A DNA stretch of 44,745 nucleotides from Phycisphaerales bacterium (lineage in GTDB: Bacteria; Planctomycetota; Phycisphaerae; Sedimentisphaerales; Anaerobacaceae), in contig PLLP01000021.1 of the NCBI GenBank assembly GCA_003141315.1, forward strand, positions 53,473 to 98,217, in the 5' to 3' direction. Below, piece by piece: positions 16,112-24,017 of the stretch; positions within the stretch are counted from its first letter, which is position 1; each line of letters opens with the position of its first letter. The translations under genes were made by a program, and so were the position numbers. The notes under the pieces were generated by a model, which worked only from the letters and a program-made list of their open reading frames with translations, ran no database searches and was not told the origin of the DNA.

Positions 16112-17057
16112 CAATTTTGCAATCCATCAATACCGGCAAAACCGACTGGGTATCGAGTTTCTTTTGCGTGTTTAATCTGACTGAAAGCTGATTAACGAAT
16201 AAATTCAAAAGCGTTTTGTCGCCGGCAATTCGCTGAGCAGGCAAATTCATATCAACGGAAAGCCTTTTTAATTCGTTCAGCTCTTTTATATCCAAAAAAA
16301 GATTCTGCGATTTTTGTTTTTTCAACGACTCCAATCTCTTTATCGACTGCCTTACATACACTTTCGAGATTTCGATGCCGGCGAAATTTCTGCCGAGCCG
16401 GCGTGCAGCAGCAGCCGTGGTGCCGGAACCGCTAAAAGGGTCGAGGACGCAATCGCCGGGGTTCGAGCTGACGGCAATAATTCTCTGGAGGAGGTTTTCG
16501 GGCATCTGGCAGGGATGCCAGCCCTGCCTTTCCTTAAAAGTGCCGCAGACCCTCGAAAATTCCGCCCAGACGTCATCGGGAATCCTGCCCTTCGAATTGG
16601 CACGTTTGTCAGAGTAAATTAACTGCCTGCCTGACGGAATGCGGACAGCGAAATCGTTAAAGGTAAATTTTTTCTCATCATTTACGAAATAAAAAATGTG
16701 AGTATGCGAGCGGGCAAATTTTTGTTTCGTATGCTGGCCGAAAGAGTAGTGCCAGATAATCCAGTTGCGGAGGTGCAGGCCGATTTTGTCGCCGATGATT
16801 CTGACGTTGGCGGCGTAATCGTCGCCGATGGCGATATAGAAAGAGCCGGCTGGTTTGAGAACTTTTTTGCAGGCGGCCATCCATTCTTTTGTCCAGGCGA
16901 TGTATTTTTCCTTTTTGAGGTTGTCGTTGTATCTGTCGTATTTGTAGCCGATATTGAAAGGCGGGTCAGCGAAAATCAAATCCGCGAACGGTTCATTAAC
17001 CTTACCCAAAACCTTAATGCAGTCGCCGCAGATAATTTTGTTTAAGAAGTCTTTCAT
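16092..17057 (-). CDS. Orphan beta-class DNA methyltransferase (N6-adenine or N4-cytosine)
   Basis: A 321-residue SAM-dependent DNA methyltransferase. Motif IV D31-P-P-F34 precedes motif I/FxGxG (DPFSGSGTT, 206-214), the order of the beta class that includes CcrM- and HinfI-type enzymes. The DPPF form fits adenine-N6 or cytosine-N4 methylation but does not decide between them. A 90-residue C-terminal extension beyond the catalytic domain could be a DNA-binding part. No restriction gene is nearby, so it is probably a solitary regulatory methyltransferase. There is no Shine-Dalgarno before ATG 17057. The promoter/5' region is duplicated upstream of the M23 gene. The 3' end overlaps lnt. Confidence 0.88.
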   Translation of the reverse strand: MKDFLNKIICGDCIKVLGKVNEPFADLIFADPPFNIGYKYDRYNDNLKKEKYIAWTKEWMAACKKVLKPAGSFYIAIGDDYAANVRIIGDKIGLHLRNWIIWHYSFGQHTKQKFARSHTHIFYFVNDEKKFTFNDFAVRIPSGRQLIYSDKRANSKGRIPDDVWAEFSRVCGTFKERQGWHPCQMPENLLQRIIAVSSNPGDCVLDPFSGSGTTAAAARRLGRNFAGIEISKVYVRQSIKRLESLKKQKSQNLFLDIKELNELKRLSVDMNLPAQRIAGDKTLLNLFVNQLSVRLNTQKKLDTQSVLPVLMDCKIDDNSKK

Positions 17058-17100
17058 ATTTAGGGTATAGGGTATAGGGTGCAGGGCGAATCGTCAATAG
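17021..17100. repeat. Direct repeat A: methyltransferase 5' end and upstream region (intact copy)
   Basis: 80 bp covering the first 12 codons of the DNA methyltransferase gene and about 43 bp of its leader, including the GGGTATAGGGTATAGGG run. By eye it is about 85% identical to 18152-18231, in the same orientation. Confidence 0.85.
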
Positions 17101-17146
17101 AATATGGAAGGCACAATTGGGATTGCATATATACAGTGCTATGAAT

Positions 17147-18127
17147 CTATTCACCAACCACGATTTCGTTTTTTGTTGGCGAATAGTTCGTCTTTAGCTC
17201 CTTTTTGCCGCCGACCAAGACAGATACTTTGTCAAAAAAGCATTTGATTCCCGTCCCATCCTGAATTATGGGCGTATTCTGGAGGTGGTAATGCAGATGC
17301 GGCTCTGAAGAATTTCCGGAATTACCACACAAACCTATCACCTGGCCTCTCCTGACCCTGTCACCGACCTTGACTGTTATACTATCGAGTTTCAGATGAG
17401 CAAGAACAGAAACCTCATTTTCACGGTGTTGAATAAATACAGCGTTTCCGAGTACCGAAAAAGGATTCATCGAACCCGGCTTATTATCCCTGACTCCATT
17501 GATAACATCCGTCACATTTCCGTCCGCCGGCGCGCGGACACTCCTGCCGAACGCAAAATAATCTCCATTTCCCTCACCAGTGCCTTTGCGGGTGTTTCCA
17601 TTCGGGTCAGTGCCTAAAAAATCAAAAGCAAACCTCTGGTTAGGAACATCGTGATGTGAATTTACTTCTGCGCTGTCTCCACCCCATAATACAAGCCAGT
17701 TTCCCCTGAAAGGAAGAGAAAGTTTTGTTTCGTTTCTATCGGGAACAGCTATCTCGGCAGTGTGCTGCAAAAACAATAATCCAATGATTTTGTCTTGACC
17801 ATCAAGGGCCACCTTAATATCAAAGATAGCACGCTCGAAGTGTGCAGGAAAAATTGCCTCGTCAGGCGAAACGTATCTTGAATTGTCGAGCTTTCGAATC
17901 TTCCCGTAATTTGCTATCAGACTCCCGAAAAACGGCTTACTCTTTTCCAGAGGGAGAGTGTCGAGCATACTTTTGCTAAAATCCCTTTGAATACCCTCAT
18001 AATCGCCTTTATTGATGGCTTCTACCATAGGCTTTACCACCTTCTCGAAACGGTCCGTGGCTTTCTTTTCCACCGACAGTAAAAGCAAAGAGAAAAACAC
18101 AGCTAAACCGATACATAATTTCGTCAT
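17147..18127 (-). CDS. Exported M23-family peptidoglycan endopeptidase
   Basis: 326 residues. An N-terminal signal peptide (about 1-18, CIGLAVFFSLLLLSV) is followed by a DUF3887-like alpha/beta domain (about 25-130) and a LytM/M23 zinc peptidase domain (about 155-300). Metal and catalytic residues are visible: H158/H159...D169 (HHDVPNQRFAFD), H244 (VLAHLK) and H277-x-H279 (EPHLHYH). This enzyme class cuts peptide cross-links in peptidoglycan, although the HH-D-N-FD form differs from the standard HxGxD motif. GGAGG lies eight bases before ATG 18127. It is bracketed by direct repeats copied from the 5' end of the adjacent methyltransferase gene and probably uses that captured promoter. Confidence 0.87.
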   Translation of the reverse strand: MTKLCIGLAVFFSLLLLSVEKKATDRFEKVVKPMVEAINKGDYEGIQRDFSKSMLDTLPLEKSKPFFGSLIANYGKIRKLDNSRYVSPDEAIFPAHFERAIFDIKVALDGQDKIIGLLFLQHTAEIAVPDRNETKLSLPFRGNWLVLWGGDSAEVNSHHDVPNQRFAFDFLGTDPNGNTRKGTGEGNGDYFAFGRSVRAPADGNVTDVINGVRDNKPGSMNPFSVLGNAVFIQHRENEVSVLAHLKLDSITVKVGDRVRRGQVIGLCGNSGNSSEPHLHYHLQNTPIIQDGTGIKCFFDKVSVLVGGKKELKTNYSPTKNEIVVGE

Positions 18128-18130
18128 TTC

Positions 18131-18187
18131 TCATACCTCCAACTGAATACAAGTGCCGCAGATAATTTTGTTTAAAAAGTCTTTCAT
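18131..18187 (-). pseudogene. Truncated copy of the DNA methyltransferase 5' end (18-codon remnant)
   Basis: ATG 18187 begins with MKDFLNKIICG, identical to the start of the downstream methyltransferase, then diverges and stops at TGA 18131, overlapping the M23 ribosome site region. It is a leftover of gene duplication or integration and may now act as a short leader ORF for the M23 gene. Confidence 0.75.
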
Positions 18188-18231
18188 AATCTAGGGTATA
18201 GTTTATAGGGGATAGTGCAAATCGTCAATAG
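18152..18231. repeat. Direct repeat B: displaced copy of methyltransferase 5' region
   Basis: This 80 bp matches 17021-17100 (AGT-x-GCCGCAGATAATTTTG ... ATCGTCAATAG) with about 11 differences by eye. Together the two copies flank the M23 gene. Confidence 0.85.
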
Positions 18232-18286
18232 TCTGCCAGCATCCGCCGCATGTGGAGCGGAAAAAACACGGGATGCAAACGAGAGA

Positions 18287-18883
18287 TTACATTGGTTTGA
18301 TTACCTTCTGCTCCTCGAAGGTTTTGCCGGACAGATAATCGGTAAATTTGACTTTGACGGTAAGCGGATGGTCAAATTTTTCAACCATACCTGCGGCGTT
18401 GAAACTGAGTCGGTAATTAACGGTAATAAGAGTAGCGAACCACAGCCTTTTCAGTTCCGGGGGCGTCACCTTCCACTGACCAAGAATAGCCTGGCTGTCT
18501 TTTTTGTCCAAATCCCAAAGCTGGACATCCACCAGGCCGGTAGCCTTGATTACATCGCCGTATTCATCCATCGGCTGAATATAAACCATCAGAGTCTCTT
18601 TTTTGCCGTCCTGGTCATTGTCGTAAAGATTGGTGTACCTGGTGATGTTGATTTTCTGGAGGTTATAAATATCGCCCGTCTTGAAATCAGGGCCGAAATT
18701 CCGCAGCGCCTGAATCTGGCCATCGAGTTGTTCTACGTGCTTATCGCACTGCCGGAGACTGTCGGCAAGCTCGCTGTTCCGGATTTTTAATTTTTCAATC
18801 TCGGACGGGGTTTTATCGATTTGTGCCGGCTGGCAGGCCGCCAGAAAAAGCAACAGCAGACTAAAAAAGAAAAGCTTTTTCAC
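18287..18883 (-). CDS. Lipoprotein with short coiled coil, unknown function
   Basis: A 198-residue exported lipoprotein. GTG start 18883 is set by AAAGGA eight bases upstream. The signal peptide MKKLFFFSLLLLFLAAC has lipobox LAAC and Cys17. A coiled coil follows (about 28-60, SEIEKLKIRNSELADSLRQ), then a beta-rich domain (ITRYTNLYDNDQDGKKETLMVYIQP...) with a calcium-loop-like DNDQDGKKE stretch. No family is recognised beyond planctomycete-type hypothetical lipoproteins. It lies 31 bp downstream of the second clpP. Confidence 0.8.
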   Translation of the reverse strand: MKKLFFFSLLLLFLAACQPAQIDKTPSEIEKLKIRNSELADSLRQCDKHVEQLDGQIQALRNFGPDFKTGDIYNLQKINITRYTNLYDNDQDGKKETLMVYIQPMDEYGDVIKATGLVDVQLWDLDKKDSQAILGQWKVTPPELKRLWFATLITVNYRLSFNAAGMVEKFDHPLTVKVKFTDYLSGKTFEEQKVIKPM

Positions 18884-18914
18884 CTTAACAATCCTTTAAT
18901 TAAGGGTACTTTGG

Positions 18915-19550
18915 TTATTCCTGAACAACATCCTTCTGTTTTATAATAGTTGGCGCTTTTTGTAAAATTCTGTCGGCGAGGCCGTAACTGATAGCTTCCT
19001 GAGCATCCATCCAGAGGTTTCTGTCGCAGTCTTTTTCGATTTTTTCAGTGTCCTTGCCCGTATTCTCTGCGAGTATCTTATAAAGACGCTCCCGCAGACG
19101 CAATATTTCTTTTGCCTCGATTTCAATATCGGTTGCAACGCCTTCGAGGACGCCTGATATTAAAGGCTGATGAAGGAGCAGCCTGCTGTTCGGAAGGACG
19201 AATCTTTTTTGCGCATGCCCCCCTGCCATCAGGACAGCGGCCATACTCGCAGCAAGACCGACACAATAGGTCGCCACTTCGCATCGCAGAAAACGCATCG
19301 TATCATAAATGGCCAGGCCGGCGGTAATTGAGCCGCCCGGCGAATTGATGTAAAAATGAATATCGGATGTCGTTTCTTCATTACTCAGAAAGAGCATCTG
19401 TGCCACTATCAGATTGGCGGTTGTATCGTCAATGGGGCCGCCGAGAAAGATAATCCTGTCTTTCAGAAGCCTCGAATAGATGTCATAAGCACGCTCGCCT
19501 CTGCCGCTTTTTTCAATCACAATCGGGACTAAATGTTCATAGCTTGCCAT
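18915..19550 (-). CDS. clpP: ATP-dependent Clp protease proteolytic subunit (second copy)
   Basis: A 211-residue serine peptidase that forms the barrel chamber fed by ClpX/ClpA. The catalytic triad is S102 ([10 protein letters not shown]), H127 (LLLHQPL) and D176 (KDCDRNLWM), with spacing exactly as in E. coli ClpP. The usual GQAAS motif is GLAAS here. It has the standard INSPGGS loop. It lies 92 bp downstream of a first clpP. The two proteins differ strongly, so they may form mixed rings, as in Listeria or cyanobacteria (inference). Confidence 0.95.
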   Translation of the reverse strand: MASYEHLVPIVIEKSGRGERAYDIYSRLLKDRIIFLGGPIDDTTANLIVAQMLFLSNEETTSDIHFYINSPGGSITAGLAIYDTMRFLRCEVATYCVGLAASMAAVLMAGGHAQKRFVLPNSRLLLHQPLISGVLEGVATDIEIEAKEILRLRERLYKILAENTGKDTEKIEKDCDRNLWMDAQEAISYGLADRILQKAPTIIKQKDVVQE

Positions 19551-19642
19551 AAATCAGTTTTCCAAAATAATTTTTCTTTTTCAGGGAGATTTTTCAAATC
19601 TCGACAGCCCCCTGTAAAACGAGGGGTTAAATATTAAAGATT

Positions 19643-20281
19643 TTATTGTTTTTCAGGTTTATTCTTATTCGCATCGCCTGTGTCTTCGTGAAGCACTATA
19701 TCGATAAGGCCGTAAGCAAGTGCCTCCTGCGCGGTCATATACCTGTCTCTTTCGGTTTCCTGTGCAATCTTCTCAATGGGCTGTCCTGTGTGTTTTGAGA
19801 GAAGCTCATTTATGACTCTCTTAGCCTTGAGAATTTCTTCAGCCTGAATTTTGATGTCGGCGGCCTGTCCTGTGACGCCGCCCCAGGGCTGGTGCAGCAT
19901 AATTTTCGCATGGGGCAGGGCGTGCCGTTTTCCCTTTGTGCCGGCGGCGAGTATGACGCCCGCACCGGACTGAGCGCTGCCGATGCAGTAAGTTGCGACA
20001 GGTGAATGCACGAAGCACATAGTATCGTAAATGGCCATAGTATCATCGACGCTGCCGCCGGGAGAATTGATATAAAGGCTGATTTCACTGCTTTTGTTAA
20101 GGTTATCCAGATAGAGCAGCTTCATAATCACTTCCGTTGACCTCTCGTAAGAGATGCCCCCGACAAGAAAGATAATCCTGTTTTCAAGAAGCATATCATC
20201 GAGAGTCATCTGCCTCTGGAGGTTATATCTCTGCTGATTGAAAAACTCCGATGTGCCGGTAATAAGCTGTTTGTTAGTCAT
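19643..20281 (-). CDS. clpP: ATP-dependent Clp protease proteolytic subunit (first copy)
   Basis: 212 residues from ATG 20281, chosen because AAAGGA lies seven bases upstream; an earlier in-frame codon has no such site. Catalytic residues are S105 (IGSAQSGAG), H130 (IMLHQPW) and D179 (ETERDRYMT). The INSPGGSVDD loop is present. The N terminus is longer than in the second copy and the C terminus ends in a polar NKNKPEKQ tail. It lies 134 bp downstream of trigger factor, the common bacterial tig-clpP order, but clpX does not follow. Confidence 0.95.
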   Translation of the reverse strand: MTNKQLITGTSEFFNQQRYNLQRQMTLDDMLLENRIIFLVGGISYERSTEVIMKLLYLDNLNKSSEISLYINSPGGSVDDTMAIYDTMCFVHSPVATYCIGSAQSGAGVILAAGTKGKRHALPHAKIMLHQPWGGVTGQAADIKIQAEEILKAKRVINELLSKHTGQPIEKIAQETERDRYMTAQEALAYGLIDIVLHEDTGDANKNKPEKQ

Positions 20282-20415
20282 CAACAAATCCTTTGCAAAA
20301 AAACATTTGCCCTGCCCGCCCCGATTTACAGCAGCAGGACGCAAACGGCATCCAGGCAGCAGGACTAAACAAACGACGGGGCCGCCCGGTTCCGGATAAT
20401 CTTATATCGGCAGAA

Positions 20416-21936
20416 TTATTTGCCGGCTTTCTTTTTTGCAGCAGTTTTTGGCTTTGTTTCTTTTTTATCTTTATCAGACTTTTGAGCAGCCGTTTTACCT
20501 GCCGGTTTTTTGGGGGCGGCTTCCTTTGTCTCTTTGACCTCTTTTTTGGGAGGTTTGGTTTCGACTTTTTTGGTTTCTTTCGCCGGTTTCTTTTCGGCTG
20601 CCGGCTTTTGCTCGACCTCGGTAATCTTCGCTGTTTCGAGCAATTTTGCGAGGCATTTGTCTTCGCGAATCTGGAGGCTTAGCTGCGAGAGCTGGCCGCT
20701 TCTTTCCATAGTCTGACGGAGATGTTCGGGCCTCTGGTTCTGACTGAGCGCCATTTGGGCGATGTAGCCGTTGATTTCTTCTTCTGAAGTTTCGATGGCA
20801 AACTTTTCAGAAATCTTGTTAATAACAAAGAATATTTTTAATTCCTCTTTTGCCTGCTGGTCGCTGGCGGCCTTGAGGTCTTCGAGCTTTTCGATAATCT
20901 GTTCTTTCGCAAGCCCCATTCGCAACAAGTTTAAATACTGCCTCTGCAGAACGGCATTTGCCTGCTCCGCGACAATATCGAGGGGCAGGTCAAAATTAGT
21001 CTTTTCGAGCAGGTATTTATAGAGTTGCGTATTCATTTCCTGACGAGCCTGCTGTTCGAGTTTTCCAGTGAGGGATTCCTGCACCCTTTGCCGCAATTCG
21101 CTTACATTCGACGCCTCGAATCTCTTGAACAGTTCCGGGCCGAGTTCGGCGGGTTTGAGCCACTTAACATCCTTTATGGTTATTTTAACCTGAACATTTT
21201 TGCCGCGATATTTTTCGACATAATAAGTTTTCGGAATATCGACCGTGGTTTCTTTCGTATCGCCGGTCTTCGAGCCGATAAGCAGTTTGTCGAGGTCTTT
21301 TACGAGGACAGGGCCTGCAAAACCATTTTCCCGGACAAAAACCTGCGTGTTTTCTATTTTTTCTTCCTGCTGGTCGTCTTCGGTTTTAATAATAACGTCC
21401 GCAACAAGCTGGTCGCCATTTTCGATTTTTCCATCTTTGGGCGTCCAGAGGCCTGCCCATTTCTGGATTTGCTCAATCTCCTTGTCAACGTCGCTTTCGG
21501 AAACACGGGCCTTTGTCTTGGTTAATTCGATGCCTTCGAGAGGAGGCAGGTCGAATTCCGGCCTTACCTCGACCTCGAATTCGAACTTCATAGGCCCGGC
21601 GGCGGGAAGCTCAACCTTTTTATAATCGATTTCCGGTTCCCGCAGATAATCAATCTTCTGGTCTTTGATGGCAGTTTCGCTCGCATTAGCAAGCAGTTTC
21701 AGCTTAATCTGCTCGGTGGTATCCTTGCCGAAACGCTTTTCGAGAAGTTTCCGCGGAGCCCTGCCCTTGCGAAAGCCCGGTACAAGGGCATCTTTCTGCA
21801 GGGTCTGATATTGCTCATCAGTAGCCTTTTTTATGGTCTCTTCGGGAATCTCGATAGAGACTTTTTTCCTGCATGGACCTGCATCCGCAACTGAAATTGT
21901 GTTGTTCGAAGCCGTTTTTTCCTGTTCTTCGGTCAT
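20416..21936 (-). CDS. tig: Trigger factor with an added lysine/alanine/proline-rich tail
   Basis: A ribosome-associated chaperone and prolyl isomerase. ATG 21936 is preceded by AGGAG at good spacing; the frame is open farther upstream only through tRNA-Gly. This gives 506 residues: ribosome-binding domain (about 15-125, with the signature VPGFRKGRAPRKLLEK), PPIase domain (about 165-255) and helical C-terminal chaperone domain (to about 440). The last about 65 residues are a repetitive K/A/P/E/T-rich tail (KKPAKETKKVETKPPKK...), absent from typical trigger factor of about 430 residues and similar in composition to histone H1-like tails. It is probably co-transcribed with tRNA-Gly. Confidence 0.95.
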   Translation of the reverse strand: MTEEQEKTASNNTISVADAGPCRKKVSIEIPEETIKKATDEQYQTLQKDALVPGFRKGRAPRKLLEKRFGKDTTEQIKLKLLANASETAIKDQKIDYLREPEIDYKKVELPAAGPMKFEFEVEVRPEFDLPPLEGIELTKTKARVSESDVDKEIEQIQKWAGLWTPKDGKIENGDQLVADVIIKTEDDQQEEKIENTQVFVRENGFAGPVLVKDLDKLLIGSKTGDTKETTVDIPKTYYVEKYRGKNVQVKITIKDVKWLKPAELGPELFKRFEASNVSELRQRVQESLTGKLEQQARQEMNTQLYKYLLEKTNFDLPLDIVAEQANAVLQRQYLNLLRMGLAKEQIIEKLEDLKAASDQQAKEELKIFFVINKISEKFAIETSEEEINGYIAQMALSQNQRPEHLRQTMERSGQLSQLSLQIREDKCLAKLLETAKITEVEQKPAAEKKPAKETKKVETKPPKKEVKETKEAAPKKPAGKTAAQKSDKDKKETKPKTAAKKKAGK

Positions 21937-21974
21937 CTGATTGCTCCTGTAAAGTAAGCCTCTATAAACAAAAG

Positions 21975-22046
21975 AGCGGGTGATGAGGCTCGAACTCACG
22001 ACATTCACGTTGGCAACGTGACGCTCTACCACTGAGCTACACCCGC
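21975..22046 (-). tRNA. tRNA-Gly (anticodon GCC)
   Basis: A 72-nt cloverleaf. The acceptor GCGGGTG pairs fully with CACCCGC and the discriminator is T, normal for glycine. The anticodon arm is TCACG-TTGCCAA-CGTGA with anticodon GCC. The T-arm contains GTTCGAGCC. CCA is not encoded. The tig start codon is 38 bases downstream with no terminator between them. Confidence 0.97.
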
Positions 22047-22060
22047 AGTATTACCTGTTA

Positions 22061-22088
22061 AGTATAAGGTTTGGAATAAGCGTTTCAA
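22061..22088 (-). promoter_or_regulatory. Sigma-70-type promoter of tRNA-Gly and tig
   Basis: On the minus strand a -35 TTGAAA (22088 to 22083), a 16-base spacer and a -10 TATACT (22066 to 22061), with the tRNA 5' end 14 bases on. A perfect TTGACA lies a little farther upstream but pairs only with a weaker -10. Confidence 0.6.
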
Positions 22089-22166
22089 GTCAATTTTGTC
22101 AAAAAATTTTGTTTTCTGCCGCCTCAGTCAATGATATATTTTATACAGTTAAATTATGAGCAGGAT

Positions 22167-23264
22167 ATGCGAAACTTTGCCAACGCCAAAAGAATAGTAA
22201 TAAAGATAGGGACAGCGACGCTGTCAAAAGAAGGCGGTATAGATACGGAATATATCAGCCAGGCTGCCCGGCAGGTAAGCGGCCTTTTGAAAGCGGGCAG
22301 GCAGGTAGTAATTGTGACCAGCGGGGCAATCGGGATGGGGGCTGGGCAATTGGATATCAAAGAACGGGTGGCAGATTTGAAACTGCGCCAGGCGTGTGCG
22401 GCGATAGGCCAGCCTTTAGTGATGGCGGAATACAGAAAGGCGTTTTTGCGGTATGCGGTAAAGACGGCACAGGTTCTGCTGACGGCGGACGTGTTCAATA
22501 ACAGAAAGACTTACCTTAACCTGCGTAATTCGATTGAGACGCTGCTGGGGCTTTCGATTGTGCCTGTGCTGAATGAAAACGACAGCGTAAGCACCGATGA
22601 GATTGGTTCAGCCTTCGGCGATAACGACAAATTAAGCGCGCTTGTTGCCAGTAAGATTGATGCGCAGCTTCTTATAATTTTAAGCGATATAGATGCGCTT
22701 TACGATAAAGACCCCCGCAAATTCCCCGATGCCAGGCCGATAGCAGAGGTATATGAAATAACCGAAGAGATTGTAAAAAGCGCCGGCCAGAGAGGCAGCG
22801 CGTTTTCAACGGGCGGAATGAAAACGAAAATAGAGGCGGCGAAGATTGCCGCCAATGCCGGCTGCCGAACCGTCATCGCAAACGGGAAGGTGAAGAACGT
22901 AATAGACAAAATCATCGCCGGGGAGGCTGTCGGAACCGTCTTTATGGCGAAGCGGAAACTGAGCAACCGGAGCAGGTGGATTCTCAACAGCAGGCCGGCG
23001 GGAACTATTTTTGTCGATGAGGGGGCAATAAAGGCGATGCGGAATCATAAAAGTCTGCTGCCGAGCGGCATATTGAGAGTCGAGGGAAAATTCGATGCGG
23101 GAGAGGTTGTAATGATTAACAAGGCGGCGAAGGCGGTGAGCAGCCTGAGCAGCGATGAGGTCGAAAGCCTGGCCGGCAAACACAGCAGCCAGATAAAAAA
23201 GATTTTAGGCGAAGGCCGCAGGGACGTGGCGGCAATCCCGGAAGATATTGTCTTTCTCGAATAG
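22167..23264 (+). CDS. proB: Glutamate 5-kinase
   Basis: 365 residues from ATG 22167 (MRNFANAKRIVIKIGTATL); upstream in-frame codons lack a better ribosome site, and GAGCAGGA is just before this ATG. It phosphorylates glutamate at the gamma carboxylate, the first step of proline synthesis. It has an amino-acid kinase domain (about 1-255) with VIKIGTATLS, VTSGAIGMGAGQL, LNENDSVSTDEI, FGDNDKLSALVA and SAFSTGGMKTKIEAA, and a C-terminal PUA domain (about 275-360). The length is normal. proA is not adjacent. It is divergent from tRNA-Gly/tig. Confidence 0.96.
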   Translation: MRNFANAKRIVIKIGTATLSKEGGIDTEYISQAARQVSGLLKAGRQVVIVTSGAIGMGAGQLDIKERVADLKLRQACAAIGQPLVMAEYRKAFLRYAVKTAQVLLTADVFNNRKTYLNLRNSIETLLGLSIVPVLNENDSVSTDEIGSAFGDNDKLSALVASKIDAQLLIILSDIDALYDKDPRKFPDARPIAEVYEITEEIVKSAGQRGSAFSTGGMKTKIEAAKIAANAGCRTVIANGKVKNVIDKIIAGEAVGTVFMAKRKLSNRSRWILNSRPAGTIFVDEGAIKAMRNHKSLLPSGILRVEGKFDAGEVVMINKAAKAVSSLSSDEVESLAGKHSSQIKKILGEGRRDVAAIPEDIVFLE

Positions 23265-23288
23265 TCAGGACACGGAATGGAGAAAACT

Positions 23289-23900
23289 ATGAAAAAAGAA
23301 TTAAATCTGCGAAACGGAATGGTTTTAATGGCCGCCCTGGCGGGAATATACCTTAGCGGATGCGCGTGTCAGCAAAAAAATCCTGTTGTGCTGATGCGAA
23401 CGAATTATGGGGATATAAAGGCGGAATTGTATTTAGACAAGGCGCCTGTGACGGCGGGAAATTTCCTGCGGTACGTCAAAGAAAACAGGTACGAAGATGC
23501 GGTTTTTTACCGAGTGGTGCGGGCGGATAACCAGCCAAATAACAAGGTAAAGATAGCGGTTCTACAGGGCGGATTATTCGAAGACAGCAATCACCCCGCA
23601 AAGCTGCCGCCGATAAGACATGAGACGACAAAAGAGACAGGATTGCATCACACAAACGGAACGCTCTCGATGGCACGGTGGACACCCGGGACGGCGGATT
23701 CGGATTTCTCGATATGCGTCGGAGACCAGCCGGAACTCGATTTCGGCGGCAAACGAAATCCTGACGGGCAGGGATTCGCAGCCTTCGGACAAGTAATCGA
23801 AGGAATGGATGTGGTACGCAAGATTCACCAGCTGCCGGCAGAAGAGCAGACGCTAAAGCCGGTTGTAAAGATAACCGAGATAAAATTAGTGAAAAAGTAA
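23289..23900 (+). CDS. Lipoprotein cyclophilin-type peptidyl-prolyl isomerase
   Basis: 204 residues from ATG 23289 (GGAG six bases upstream). The signal peptide ends in LSGC with lipidation Cys25. The cyclophilin domain covers about 35-200: LYLDKAPVTAGNFLRYV, FYRVVRADNQ, QGGLFED, GTLSMARW, SDFSICVGDQPELDF and FGQVIEGMDVV. Family members isomerise proline bonds; the usual FHR active-site motif is FYR here, keeping the arginine. It would act in the periplasm, anchored to a membrane. It starts 24 bp after proB. Confidence 0.9.
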   Translation: MKKELNLRNGMVLMAALAGIYLSGCACQQKNPVVLMRTNYGDIKAELYLDKAPVTAGNFLRYVKENRYEDAVFYRVVRADNQPNNKVKIAVLQGGLFEDSNHPAKLPPIRHETTKETGLHHTNGTLSMARWTPGTADSDFSICVGDQPELDFGGKRNPDGQGFAAFGQVIEGMDVVRKIHQLPAEEQTLKPVVKITEIKLVKK

Positions 23901-24017
23901 TTGTCAGGCACAAAAAGGTGAAGAGCGAAGAGTGCGGCGAGAAGGGTATTGAATAGTAGAAGCATCGCTGTTATTCTATTGAGATAAAAAGTTAAGGAGT
24001 CCGCCACAGGCAGAAAA

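Noticed and set aside
21937-22032. An upstream extension of trigger factor
   Set aside because: The extra codons are the tRNA-Gly sequence read as protein.
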